Source: CAZSAK01 sp964605155
Lineage (GTDB): Bacteria; Pseudomonadota; Gammaproteobacteria; SZUA-140
Assembly (NCBI GenBank): GCA_964605155.1
Contig: CAZSAK010000018.1
Span: forward strand, 1-55,475
Length of the DNA: 55,475 nt
Reading direction: 5' to 3'
Numbering within the stretch: position 1 is the stretch's first letter; the number at the start of each line of letters is the position of its first letter. A program made the translations under genes and the position numbers. The notes under the pieces are model-generated. The model was given only the letters and a program-made list of their open reading frames with translations. It ran no database searches and had not been told where the DNA came from. Below, one piece after another: positions 8,554 to 16,624 of this stretch.

Positions 8554-9150
8554 CTATAACCTGCCGTTATGAATGACGAGTGTTGGTGGTCGTGCCTCCT
8601 CTATCCGTATTCGGGAAAATGTCGCATTATCGACCTGCAGGCGGAACATATTGGCAACCGGCATTTCGAGTACATGGCCGATGACAGCACGGATCACGCC
8701 GGCATGTGCCACCACCAGGACATGCCGACCATGATAATTTCCCAGTAATCCCTGCCATCCGTCGGTGACGCGTTTGACAAAGTCACTTGAATCTTCCGCA
8801 CCTTCAGGTCGATAGGTAATTGGATCATGAAAGTAGCGTGTCAGCAGTTCAGGATCCGAGTTCTGTAATTCATCGCGTGTCCGTCCTTCCCAAATTCCGA
8901 AACCGATCTCCTTGAACCGCTCTTCATCCTGTACCGGAATATTTAGTATCTCTCCCAGGGAAGCAGCGAATTCACGGCAACGTCGCAATGGGGATGTGAC
9001 GATCTGGTGCCAGGAATGCTGGCCATTCACAGCTGAGGCCATCTGTTGCCAGCCCTTGTCACTCAATGGGTCATCAAGCTGGCCTCGATAGCGGCGTCCA
9101 CCGACCGGTTCACCGTGACGAAGCAGGTCTACTGTAGTGTTCTCGGACAC
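8554..9150 (-). CDS. Histidine phosphatase family protein, probable alpha-ribazole phosphatase (CobC-like)
   Basis: A 198-residue protein of the phosphoglycerate mutase-like branch. The catalytic LLRHGE (His12) is near the N terminus, RYRGQLDDPLSDKG follows, and the second catalytic histidine is in VLVVAHAGVIRAV. CobC removes phosphate from alpha-ribazole phosphate or adenosylcobalamin phosphate in lower-ligand assembly. The start is a GTG at 9150. Neighbours are btuF-like downstream (10 bp) and ampE upstream (24 bp), all on the minus strand. Function in cobalamin salvage rests on context; cobU, cobT and cobS are not in the window, and other small-molecule phosphatases share these motifs. Confidence 0.75.
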   Translation of the reverse strand: MSENTTVDLLRHGEPVGGRRYRGQLDDPLSDKGWQQMASAVNGQHSWHQIVTSPLRRCREFAASLGEILNIPVQDEERFKEIGFGIWEGRTRDELQNSDPELLTRYFHDPITYRPEGAEDSSDFVKRVTDGWQGLLGNYHGRHVLVVAHAGVIRAVIGHVLEMPVANMFRLQVDNATFSRIRIEEARPPTLVIHNGRL

Positions 9151-9174
9151 AGAAAAACTATGGAAGATGCCTGA

Positions 9175-10086
9175 TCAAACCATCCAACCGACAAGCGTCA
9201 ATATCGCCAGAAACGTAATCCACGCAATCACGGTGCGTCTCACCAGGGCCTCGGCCGCGAGCATCTGATCACGTACGTCATCCTTGTCCAGTTTAAATTC
9301 ATCTTCTGTAAAGAGATCAGCCAGTTGCAAAGCTCCGCAACCCGAGGATACGAGTACACTGTAGTTAGATTCAACCCAGTTATTTCCCTGCCTGGCGATC
9401 TGCTGTCCCCAGCAATGAATAGCCTCGACAAAATTACCGATTACAGCATAACACAGGGCTGTAATTCGAACTGGCAGCCAGTCCAGGATGGCCTTGAAAC
9501 GCAGCATGGCCTCCAGGAAACCTTCCAGTTCAACGTAATCGGTCCCGGCAAGGCTTTTCAATTGCGAGGCCGAACGGTATAACATAGCGCCCACCGGGCC
9601 GAGTACAACGAACCAGAATAAAATCGCGAGTAACCGCTCATTTATCCTGATCAGGATAAATTCCAGGAATTTCAGGTGCAACTGCCGGGCATTATCGGCC
9701 TTCTCGCCGCCTAACAAATCCTTCACATATAGATAGGCCGCTTCCGGATCATCCTGGCCCCAGGCATTGAGATAGTCATTTACATGTTGGGTGATCTCCT
9801 TGACACCGATACAAAAGATCAATACAGCAACGGAATAGATCAACGAAAGCAGCCATGCCAGAAACCCTGGAGCACTACCCAAGACATGTTGTATTATCCC
9901 GACGATCACCACGGCTGGTGCAATGACAGTCAATACCCCCAGGGCGCCGTTGAACCATGCCTGATCCTTGAGATGCCGCTGCAGCCAGATCGCGTATTTA
10001 ATCAATACCTCGAAATGTTTCAGGAAACCCACAGACTTCCAGAAACCCTCGGTGCCTACTGCCAGCAAAATAGCAATTAAGGTCAT
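9175..10086 (-). CDS. ampE: AmpE-like inner-membrane protein
   Basis: A 303-residue protein with several membrane segments (near 45-65, 75-100, 160-185 and the last 25 residues). RINERLLAILFWFVVLGPVGA and LDWLPVRITALCYAVIGNF match the AmpE/CobD superfamily core. The family member is decided by the neighbour, ampD, 51 bp upstream. In enterobacteria AmpE is encoded after AmpD and is a membrane protein of uncertain signalling role linked to beta-lactamase induction. The start at 10086 matches the family N terminus MTLIAILLAV; an upstream in-frame start would add ten charged residues. CobD/CbiB (cobinamide synthesis) is a relative and was considered because B12 genes are close. Confidence 0.8.
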   Translation of the reverse strand: MTLIAILLAVGTEGFWKSVGFLKHFEVLIKYAIWLQRHLKDQAWFNGALGVLTVIAPAVVIVGIIQHVLGSAPGFLAWLLSLIYSVAVLIFCIGVKEITQHVNDYLNAWGQDDPEAAYLYVKDLLGGEKADNARQLHLKFLEFILIRINERLLAILFWFVVLGPVGAMLYRSASQLKSLAGTDYVELEGFLEAMLRFKAILDWLPVRITALCYAVIGNFVEAIHCWGQQIARQGNNWVESNYSVLVSSGCGALQLADLFTEDEFKLDKDDVRDQMLAAEALVRRTVIAWITFLAILTLVGWMV

Positions 10087-10137
10087 CGTGCCCCGCTCTC
10101 TTTTATGAACATCCAATTCATATTAAATGATATTCAA

Positions 10138-10704
10138 TCAAATTACATGTCTCGTGCTTTTTAATGATTGATAAAATCGTGACCAGTCAAAAGACGGACC
10201 CGGGTCCGTCTTCCTGCCCGGCGCAATATCACTGTGGCCGGTGATCCGCCGCGGAGTAATCGCAGGATAAGCGGCCATGAGGATCCTGGTCACATCGGCA
10301 AGCGCACGGTATTGACCTGCTTCGTAGGGAACGTCATCACTCCCTTCCAGTTCGATACCGATCGAAAAATCATTGCAACTTGTGCGTCCTTCATAACAGG
10401 AATCCCCTGCATGCCACGCCCGCATATGAAAGGGCACGAACTGACATATCTCACCCGTGCGATAGATCACCAGATGAGACGAAACCCGCAAGCTGGCGAT
10501 TTCCACAAAATAGGGATGGACTGAACCTTCCAGGCAGTTACAGAACAGGGCATCTATCCAGCCACCGCCGAATTCACCCGGAGGCAAGCTGATGCCATGG
10601 ATGACAAGCAAATCGATATCACAACCGGCGGGGCGCTCGTCGTAATTGGTAGATGGTGATCGGCGCACACTACTGAGCCAACCATTTTCAATGGTCATCG
10701 TCAT
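10138..10704 (-). CDS. ampD: 1,6-anhydro-N-acetylmuramyl-L-alanine amidase AmpD
   Basis: A 188-residue cytoplasmic zinc amidase that cleaves the peptide from anhydro-muramyl peptides during cell-wall recycling. VIHGISLPPGEFGG holds the first zinc histidine (His36), and TGHSDIAPGRKTDPGPSFDW holds the second histidine and the aspartate ligand. AWHAGDS and CNDFSIGIELEG are also family motifs. Length and order match E. coli AmpD closely. Its ATG overlaps the TGA of the upstream cytochrome gene (ATGA at 10701-10704), so it should be translationally coupled to that gene. ampE follows. Confidence 0.95.
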   Translation of the reverse strand: MTMTIENGWLSSVRRSPSTNYDERPAGCDIDLLVIHGISLPPGEFGGGWIDALFCNCLEGSVHPYFVEIASLRVSSHLVIYRTGEICQFVPFHMRAWHAGDSCYEGRTSCNDFSIGIELEGSDDVPYEAGQYRALADVTRILMAAYPAITPRRITGHSDIAPGRKTDPGPSFDWSRFYQSLKSTRHVI

Positions 10705-12041
10705 TCGGTTAACATCGATGTTCCATGTACGATCTTCGGCCAGTAGCTATCGAAGTTAAAACTCGGGCTATGTGGCTGGGTATGACACTGCTGACACATC
10801 CGGATACCCGGCCAGTCTGCATTGGCGACCGGCTGCAATCCTCCCGATTCAACATGCTTGCGCGCGGCACCGTGACAGGATTCACACTGCACGTGCATCA
10901 GGGATGGTGTGGTATCGGGATCGATAAATCCTCCTACCTTGTCAAACCCGACCGTGTGGCAGACGATGCAGTTCGGATCGAACGCCTTTTTGACGTCCTG
11001 CAAGGTATAAAAAGCCTTTGCATGATGACTCTTGGACCAGACTGCAAATTCCTGTTGATGACAACTCTGACATTGCTCTGCACCGGCAAAGGGACTTTCA
11101 CCGGTCTCGAGCGCCTTGCGCATTGCCACACTTTTCTCGTACTGCTGTTTTACCTGCGCATTGTAATCCTCATACCAGTCTTCCATGCGCGGCGCATCCC
11201 CGACGCTTTTTGGCAAGGCGATGACCTGATGATGCCATTTCGCGATATCGCCGTTGCTGCCGGTTGTCAAATCAAGTCGTCCCAACCGCATGCCGCGTGA
11301 ACCCGGTTGTACTACCAGTGTCCCACCCACGCGTTGCGGTTCCCCATACTCTTCATAGTTGGCCCGAATGACGAGGATATCGACGTCATCCAGAGGAAGA
11401 CGTTGCTGCGCCTGATCCAGTATCAGTGTACTGGCAAGTATGGTCGTAGCCCCCTCACCCTTGGCGATCGCCAGGGCTTGCCGCAAACCGTCGGTATCCT
11501 CACTCACCATACCGTGTTCACCCTTCATCTGGCGCTTGGGGTCACTTTCCGGATCCAGCCATTGAAAAAAGGCCAATGTGTAAGGACCTTTCCTGACGAT
11601 CCGGTTGGGTTTGAAATCACTATCCTTCATGTTGCTTACCACAAAAGGCAGGTCATGCTGCAGCAGGAACTCCTTGCCAAAGGCAAGATCCTGCCATTGT
11701 ATGCCGACTGCGTCATAATCCAGCTTTGTCAATCCCCTTAAAATATAATCGCTCGTCAACCGATCCTGTGGCATTTCACTGATCAGGAGCCCGCCCGCGG
11801 AAATCAGAAACAGGTCGGGATCCTCCCGGCGCAAGGTATCCACCATGTTTACCCTGCGTTTGATACCACCAAGGTCACCTTCTTCACTGCAACCACAGGG
11901 TTCCAGTTCACCATCCAGGTTGCCCGAATAGATCAGGGTCAACGTCCGTTCCTGGTCCGGCCCGGTGGCCATCACACACGATGTCGTAACTGAAACGATC
12001 GCCGTCAACGCCAACAGTAGCTTAGCCAATTTCATCCGCAC
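10701..12041 (-). CDS. Exported UshA-like / tetraheme cytochrome c fusion
   Basis: A 446-residue exported protein. A hydrophobic leader (about 4-22) ends in TTSC, which is a poor lipobox but could allow lipidation. Residues about 34-290 resemble the metallophosphatase-like domain of UshA/5'-nucleotidases (LIYSGNLDGELEPCGC). Residues 320-446 carry four haem sites: CQSCH (324), CIVCH (358), CESCH (386) and CQQCH (416). The spacing resembles the cytochrome c554-type tetraheme domain, with SPSFNFDSYWPKIVHG at the end. The phosphatase part lacks the usual metal-binding D-x-H start. It probably carries electrons in the periplasm; the partner is unknown. Overlap with ampD is odd for a cytochrome. 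Confidence 0.8.
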   Translation of the reverse strand: MRMKLAKLLLALTAIVSVTTSCVMATGPDQERTLTLIYSGNLDGELEPCGCSEEGDLGGIKRRVNMVDTLRREDPDLFLISAGGLLISEMPQDRLTSDYILRGLTKLDYDAVGIQWQDLAFGKEFLLQHDLPFVVSNMKDSDFKPNRIVRKGPYTLAFFQWLDPESDPKRQMKGEHGMVSEDTDGLRQALAIAKGEGATTILASTLILDQAQQRLPLDDVDILVIRANYEEYGEPQRVGGTLVVQPGSRGMRLGRLDLTTGSNGDIAKWHHQVIALPKSVGDAPRMEDWYEDYNAQVKQQYEKSVAMRKALETGESPFAGAEQCQSCHQQEFAVWSKSHHAKAFYTLQDVKKAFDPNCIVCHTVGFDKVGGFIDPDTTPSLMHVQCESCHGAARKHVESGGLQPVANADWPGIRMCQQCHTQPHSPSFNFDSYWPKIVHGTSMLTE

Positions 12042-12170
12042 TTTACTTTTTTCCTATTAGTATTCAGTTCGTTAACAATTAGATTGTAACATTCTCCGGG
12101 TTTATATCGACGCACACTCTCGTTGCTTCCTCATCTCAAGAAATACCATGCTCCGGACGCTATAAAATGC

Positions 12171-12482
12171 ATGATAACAAGATTCGTCACGCTGCTTTTA
12201 TTCCTATACCTGCCCTGCTGCGCCTATAGTGAAACGGTCAACTACTGCGACAATCCTGCCGTCGATCGGCAATGGTCGAGATTGATGCTTAAATACGGCG
12301 ATATTCCCGAATGGCGCGAGATCAATCAATACCGTATCCAGCTGTGTGAAAAGGTCAAAAACGGTACGATCTCTCTGGAGGATGCCATTGACCGGTTTGA
12401 GGACAAGAGGAATGAAAAGATCGAACAACTCAGGCACCGCCTCGAAAAAACCACCACTTCCACCTACTCGCTCAGCGGCTAA
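12171..12482 (+). CDS. Small exported protein of unknown function
   Basis: A 103-residue protein I do not recognise. The ATG at 12171 gives a convincing signal peptide (MITRFVTLLLFLYLPCCAYS, cleavage near 20). A longer reading from TTG at 12123 puts a charged stretch in front and is less likely. The mature part is small and charged, with two cysteines (CDN near 26 and LCEK near 57) and a C-terminal helix rich in Arg, Lys and Glu (about 66-93) that could form a coiled coil. No strong ribosome site is visible. It stands alone between the cytochrome operon (divergent) and tRNA-Thr. Confidence 0.5.
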   Translation: MITRFVTLLLFLYLPCCAYSETVNYCDNPAVDRQWSRLMLKYGDIPEWREINQYRIQLCEKVKNGTISLEDAIDRFEDKRNEKIEQLRHRLEKTTTSTYSLSG

Positions 12483-12551
12483 AACCGCCAACAGGGTAAT
12501 TCCGTTGGACCCGGTTATCAGCATCCATAACACTTCGATTGGTTCATAAAT

Positions 12552-12627
<76 letters not shown>

Positions 12628-12694
12628 AAATTCGCGGTCCGCGTCGAGTATAAAAGATGCACCCTGACGACACAACTTGACGTCATTCAACGGC

Positions 12695-13777
12695 TTATCG
12701 AATGAGTGAGTAAGGTGTAACTTCAAAAATCGGTTGACACCCCGTTATGATGTCAGCCATCAAGCGGGCACTTGCGGGACCCAGCAACAACCCGTTGCGG
12801 TAATGGCCGGTGTTGACATACAGGCCCTCGATAACCGGATGCGCGCCGATATACGGCATATCCGTGGCGGTACCCGGACGTAACCCGGCCCAGTGTCGTT
12901 TGATCTCACACCCTTCGAGTTCAGGGATCAATGATTCCCCGAGGTGTTTTAGCTCTGTTGCGGCCTGGCCTGTCGTCGATTTGTCAAAACCGGCATGCTC
13001 GACCGTGCTGCCAACCAGCACATGTCCGTCACGGCGCGGGATGATGTAATAACCCCTGCTGACGATGATGTGTGACACCATTCCCGGGGCAGCGTCGTAG
13101 AGCAACATCTGTCCGCGAACAGGCACCACATCACCGGCAATATCAAATTCCTTCAGGATCATGCTGCTCCAGGCTCCGCCCGCAATCACAACCTGGTCCG
13201 CTGCAATTCGACCCGATGACGTATACACGCCTCCGATACTGGCGTCGTTCTTGTCTAGAGCCGTTACCTCTGTGTGGTCTTTTAGTTTGACGCCGCGCTT
13301 GCGCAGGTCCTCTCCCAGGGCCGCGAGCAAGCGCGGATTACGTACCTGCGCCATCCCTGTCATCAGCATGGCTGCCTCAACGCCTTCGACAAGATGTGGT
13401 TCCACCCGCAGTATGGCCTCACGATCCAGCAAGTCCATCTGCGCATGAAACTGATCAGCCCATGTAATGGCCTCCTGATGCGCTTCCACATCCAGGATTA
13501 ACAATCCAGACCGGATCCACTCGGGATCGATGCCGGTCGCCTCCAGCAGTTCTTCGCACAACTGGGGATAGTATTGCTGACTCCATGACGCCAGAGCCGA
13601 AAAAGCAGCGGGATGTCGCCAGGGATACAGGGGGGACAATATGCCACCGCCCGCCCATGAGGATTCCTGACCGAGCATACCGCGATCTACCAGGGTGATA
13701 TCCATCCCCTTCAGGGCGAGTTCCCGGGCCGTCAGCATGCCGATGATACCGCCTCCTACAATCACGCAATCCGTCAT
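12695..13777 (-). CDS. thiO: Glycine oxidase ThiO
   Basis: A 360-residue FAD-dependent amine oxidase that oxidises glycine to the imine used for the thiazole half of thiamine. The N-terminal dinucleotide motif is CVIVGGGIIGMLTARELALKG (given by its ends). SSWAGGGILSPLYPW follows at about residue 40, and the FAD-binding C-terminal block reads HYRNGLLLGPASA. No other thiamine gene is adjacent. Related D-amino acid oxidases share the fold, but the WAGGGILSPLYPWR block is typical of ThiO. It faces away from the pilus operon, from which it is separated by 195 bp. Confidence 0.9.
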   Translation of the reverse strand: MTDCVIVGGGIIGMLTARELALKGMDITLVDRGMLGQESSWAGGGILSPLYPWRHPAAFSALASWSQQYYPQLCEELLEATGIDPEWIRSGLLILDVEAHQEAITWADQFHAQMDLLDREAILRVEPHLVEGVEAAMLMTGMAQVRNPRLLAALGEDLRKRGVKLKDHTEVTALDKNDASIGGVYTSSGRIAADQVVIAGGAWSSMILKEFDIAGDVVPVRGQMLLYDAAPGMVSHIIVSRGYYIIPRRDGHVLVGSTVEHAGFDKSTTGQAATELKHLGESLIPELEGCEIKRHWAGLRPGTATDMPYIGAHPVIEGLYVNTGHYRNGLLLGPASARLMADIITGCQPIFEVTPYSLIR

Positions 13778-13972
13778 GGCCTTCGCGGTCTCACCACCCT
13801 GGAAAATGCCGATCCGGTCACAAAATAAATCTGCGAAACGGTCGATAAACTTAATCGATATGAGTAATAGGCTTTAAGTATCAAATGCATCGATAAACCG
13901 TTTGTCGGTCAAACGCTACAGTCTATCGCTTTTTACGTGACCATGAAAATGCGGGGTGATTCAATAGACATC

Positions 13973-14461
13973 ATGAAAAACAGACACACAGGTTTTACGC
14001 TGATCGAACTGATGATTACGCTGGTGATCGCGACGATTGTCATGACTGTGGGAGTACCCAGTTTCAAGACGTTTTTTCTCAACAATCGTATGTCCGCCCA
14101 GGCGAACGATCTCATCTCGTCCATCAACCTTGCGCGCAGCGAGGCCATCAAACGGACGACATCGATCAAGGTCTGCAGCAGCGACGACCAGGCCTCATGC
14201 GGGGGCACCTGGAACGATGGCTGGATAGTCATCACCGCTGACGATGCAGAATTGATCCGGGTCTATCCGGCGTTGAAAGGCACGAGCACGTTGACCTCAA
14301 CCGCAGGCTCGCTGACCTATACCTCGACGGGATTTCTGACCGGTGCGCAAACAACCTTCACCTTGTGTGACAGTGATGAGACGGGTGAAACCGGCCGTGA
14401 AGTGGTCGTGACCTCAACAGGCCGTCCCACCAGTACCACGCCTTATCCCACATGTTCATAG
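13973..14461 (+). CDS. fimT: Type IV pilus minor pilin FimT/FimU-like (GspH family)
   Basis: A 162-residue pseudopilin. The prepilin peptidase site is TG|FTLIELMITLVIA with the conserved Glu at +5, and the hydrophobic N-terminal helix is followed by a GspH/FimT beta domain. The ATG at 13973 leaves a short basic leader (MKNRHTG); starts further upstream would give an over-long leader. Minor pilins of this type prime pilus assembly and, with PilV, PilW, PilX and PilE, form the tip complex with PilY1. It opens the operon; the stop is 12 bp before pilV. Confidence 0.88.
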   Translation: MKNRHTGFTLIELMITLVIATIVMTVGVPSFKTFFLNNRMSAQANDLISSINLARSEAIKRTTSIKVCSSDDQASCGGTWNDGWIVITADDAELIRVYPALKGTSTLTSTAGSLTYTSTGFLTGAQTTFTLCDSDETGETGREVVVTSTGRPTSTTPYPTCS

Positions 14462-14472
14462 GATTGACAATC

Positions 14473-14958
14473 ATGAAACATATCAGTCGAACATCGGCAC
14501 ATCACACGATACGCGGATTCACGCTGCTCGAGATCCTGATTACCCTTGTGGTGCTTTCTATCGGCCTGCTTGGATTGGCCGGTTTACAACTCAATGGGCT
14601 CAAATCCAATCACAGCTCCTACCTGCGATCCCAGGCAACCATCCTCACCCAGGACATCATTGACCGTATGCGCATCAACAGGGTCAGCGCGATCAACGGC
14701 GCCTATGATACCGGGCTCGGGGATGAACCTGCGCAGGCCAGCTGCGAGGGCGCAGGCGTGAATTGTTCGGCTGCCACCCTGGCCGGTGCAGATCTTTATG
14801 AGTGGAAAGACCTGTTGTCCGAATCCCTGCCGCAAGGTGACGGCTCGATTGCCAGGACCGCCGTGGGTAATGACACCCTTGTCACTGTGATCGTGCAATG
14901 GGATGACAGCAAGGGCCAGCAGGATCCGGTACAACTGACTTCGGAGAGCCTGTTATGA
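14473..14958 (+). CDS. pilV: Type IV pilus minor pilin PilV
   Basis: A 161-residue minor pilin with the prepilin site RG|FTLLEILITLVVLSIGLLGLAGLQ (ends given). The GLLGLAGLQ continuation is typical of PilV. The mature domain has a cysteine pair near residues 92 and 99. The ATG at 14473 follows AGGA at about 14461; an in-frame ATG at 14452 would overlap the fimT stop. The end overlaps the pilW start by four bases (ATGA), which suggests translational coupling. Confidence 0.9.
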   Translation: MKHISRTSAHHTIRGFTLLEILITLVVLSIGLLGLAGLQLNGLKSNHSSYLRSQATILTQDIIDRMRINRVSAINGAYDTGLGDEPAQASCEGAGVNCSAATLAGADLYEWKDLLSESLPQGDGSIARTAVGNDTLVTVIVQWDDSKGQQDPVQLTSESLL

Positions 14959-16013
14959 ACATCATGGCCATACAGTTGCAGAATGATCCTGGAAAGCAGC
15001 ACGGTCTCAGCCTGGTGGAAATCCTGATCGCGATCACCATCAGTGTTGTCTTGCTGGCCGGGGTTGAAAAGGTATTTGTCTCCAGCAAGCAGACGTACAG
15101 GGTGCAGGATGCACTCTCGCGTGTCCAGGAAAATGCCCGTTTTGCTGCGGACTTTCTCACCCGGAATATCCGCATGGCGGGTTACTCCGGGTGTAACAAC
15201 CTTTCCAGCCCGGTCAACATGGTAGACCTTGACAAGGACGGTATAGCAGATCCATTCACGGAGTTCACCACCGATGCCCTCATGGGCCTTGAATACTCGG
15301 ATTTACCAGTAGCCCTTACCAGTTCGGTCAGCCTCACAGCGGCCGAGGTCGAGCCCAATACCGATGTGATTATATTGATGAATGCCGCGCCGAACGAAAA
15401 CGTCACACTGGTGGGTAATCTGGACGTATCGAACGCCAATATTCAACTCAATTCCGCGGCGGTAGGGTTGTATCAGGCTAAAGACGTCCTGATCGTGTCC
15501 GACTGCGAGGACACGGATATCTTTGCCGCCACTAATGTGTCTGCCAGCGGCAGCAAGGTTACGATCGCCCACAGTAATACCGTCAATACCGGCAACTTTC
15601 TCAGCAAGACCTACGGCCAGGATGCCGTCGTCCTCAAGCTGGACAAGATCGCCTACTATATCGGCACCAATGCCAACGGTAATCCCGCCCTGTTCCGCAA
15701 GCGCCTCGGTAATGCCTCAGCGATGATCACCGAGGAACTCGTGGAAGGCATAGAGGACATGCAATTCCAGTACGGTGAAGACCTGAACGGTGACGGTGTC
15801 GCCAATCGCTATGTCGATGCCGATACCGCGGGTATCAACATGGCCAATATCGTGAGTGTCCGCTTTGGCCTGCTGGTCGAGACGGTGGAAGACAACATCG
15901 CCAGCGCGCCGCAAGACTATACATTCAAGGGTGTGACGACCACCCCCGCGGACAGACGCCTGCGGAGGGCCTTTTATACCGTCACCAAGTTACGTAACAG
16001 GGGCATCATCTAG
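14955..16013 (+). CDS. pilW: Type IV pilus minor pilin PilW
   Basis: A 352-residue minor pilin, longer than FimT and PilV as is usual for PilW. The leader MNIMAIQLQNDPGKQHG is cut before LSLVEILIAITISVVLLAG. The segment QENARFAADFLTRNIRMAGYSGC is the PilW family signature just after the helix. The C terminus VTKLRNRGII is also typical. Leucine instead of phenylalanine at +1 is common in PilW. It joins the tip-priming complex and overlaps pilV by four bases. Confidence 0.9.
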   Translation: MNIMAIQLQNDPGKQHGLSLVEILIAITISVVLLAGVEKVFVSSKQTYRVQDALSRVQENARFAADFLTRNIRMAGYSGCNNLSSPVNMVDLDKDGIADPFTEFTTDALMGLEYSDLPVALTSSVSLTAAEVEPNTDVIILMNAAPNENVTLVGNLDVSNANIQLNSAAVGLYQAKDVLIVSDCEDTDIFAATNVSASGSKVTIAHSNTVNTGNFLSKTYGQDAVVLKLDKIAYYIGTNANGNPALFRKRLGNASAMITEELVEGIEDMQFQYGEDLNGDGVANRYVDADTAGINMANIVSVRFGLLVETVEDNIASAPQDYTFKGVTTTPADRRLRRAFYTVTKLRNRGII

Positions 16014-16050
16014 ATCATTGGTTCTAATCTGAAATGAGCGAGACTCGATT

Positions 16051-16584
16051 ATGAATATGAAAAGACACAATTCTCATCCAACAAGGGCACAAACAGGGTC
16101 GGCGCTGATCGTCAGCCTGTTGATACTGCTCGTCATGACCCTGATAGGGGTGACCGCCATGAGCAGTTCGAACCTCGAAGAAAAGATGGCGGGCAACAGC
16201 CGCGACAAGATGCTCGCCTTTCAGGCCGCCGAAGCGGCGTTACGCCAGGGTGAAGACATGGTCGCCAACCTGGTGACGATTGCGCCCTTCAGCAGCTGTG
16301 GCGGGACATATCTATATGACCAAGGATGCAAGCCGGATGTGACGCTGGACGGCACCTGGACCACGGCCAAATCCTATACCGGCACCATCGACAAGATCAA
16401 AACCAACCCGAAATATATCATCGAGTATACCGGGCAGGCGGGCAGCAGCAACAGCCTGAACGTCGACAACTACGGTGACAACAGCGTCGAAATTGTTTCA
16501 ACCTTTCGGGTCACGGCAAGGGGTACAGGTGGCTCGGACAATTCCGTGGTACTGCTGCAATCCTACCACGGCAAGATTCTATAG
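16051..16584 (+). CDS. pilX: Type IV pilus minor pilin PilX
   Basis: A 177-residue protein with the PilX N-terminal pattern TGSALIVSLLILLVMTLIGV, lacking the usual Glu5 of major pilins, followed by SSNLEEKMAGNSRDKMLAFQAAEAALR. That block is diagnostic of PilX/PilX-N. A second ATG two codons on (16057) is possible as the start. PilX works with PilW and PilY1 at the pilus tip. It lies 37 bp after pilW and 40 bp before pilY1. Confidence 0.9.
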   Translation: MNMKRHNSHPTRAQTGSALIVSLLILLVMTLIGVTAMSSSNLEEKMAGNSRDKMLAFQAAEAALRQGEDMVANLVTIAPFSSCGGTYLYDQGCKPDVTLDGTWTTAKSYTGTIDKIKTNPKYIIEYTGQAGSSNSLNVDNYGDNSVEIVSTFRVTARGTGGSDNSVVLLQSYHGKIL

Positions 16585-16624
16585 CGCCCACAGTGCAGGC
16601 AATCAAGTAGCCAGGAGTTCTGCC

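Noticed and set aside
9175..10086. CobD/CbiB cobinamide-synthesis protein instead of AmpE
   Set aside because: The two are relatives and cobalamin genes are near, but ampD lies immediately upstream on the same strand and the N terminus and length fit AmpE better.
10725..11300. 191-codon open frame on the plus strand
   Set aside because: It is antisense to the tetraheme cytochrome gene and has no family features.
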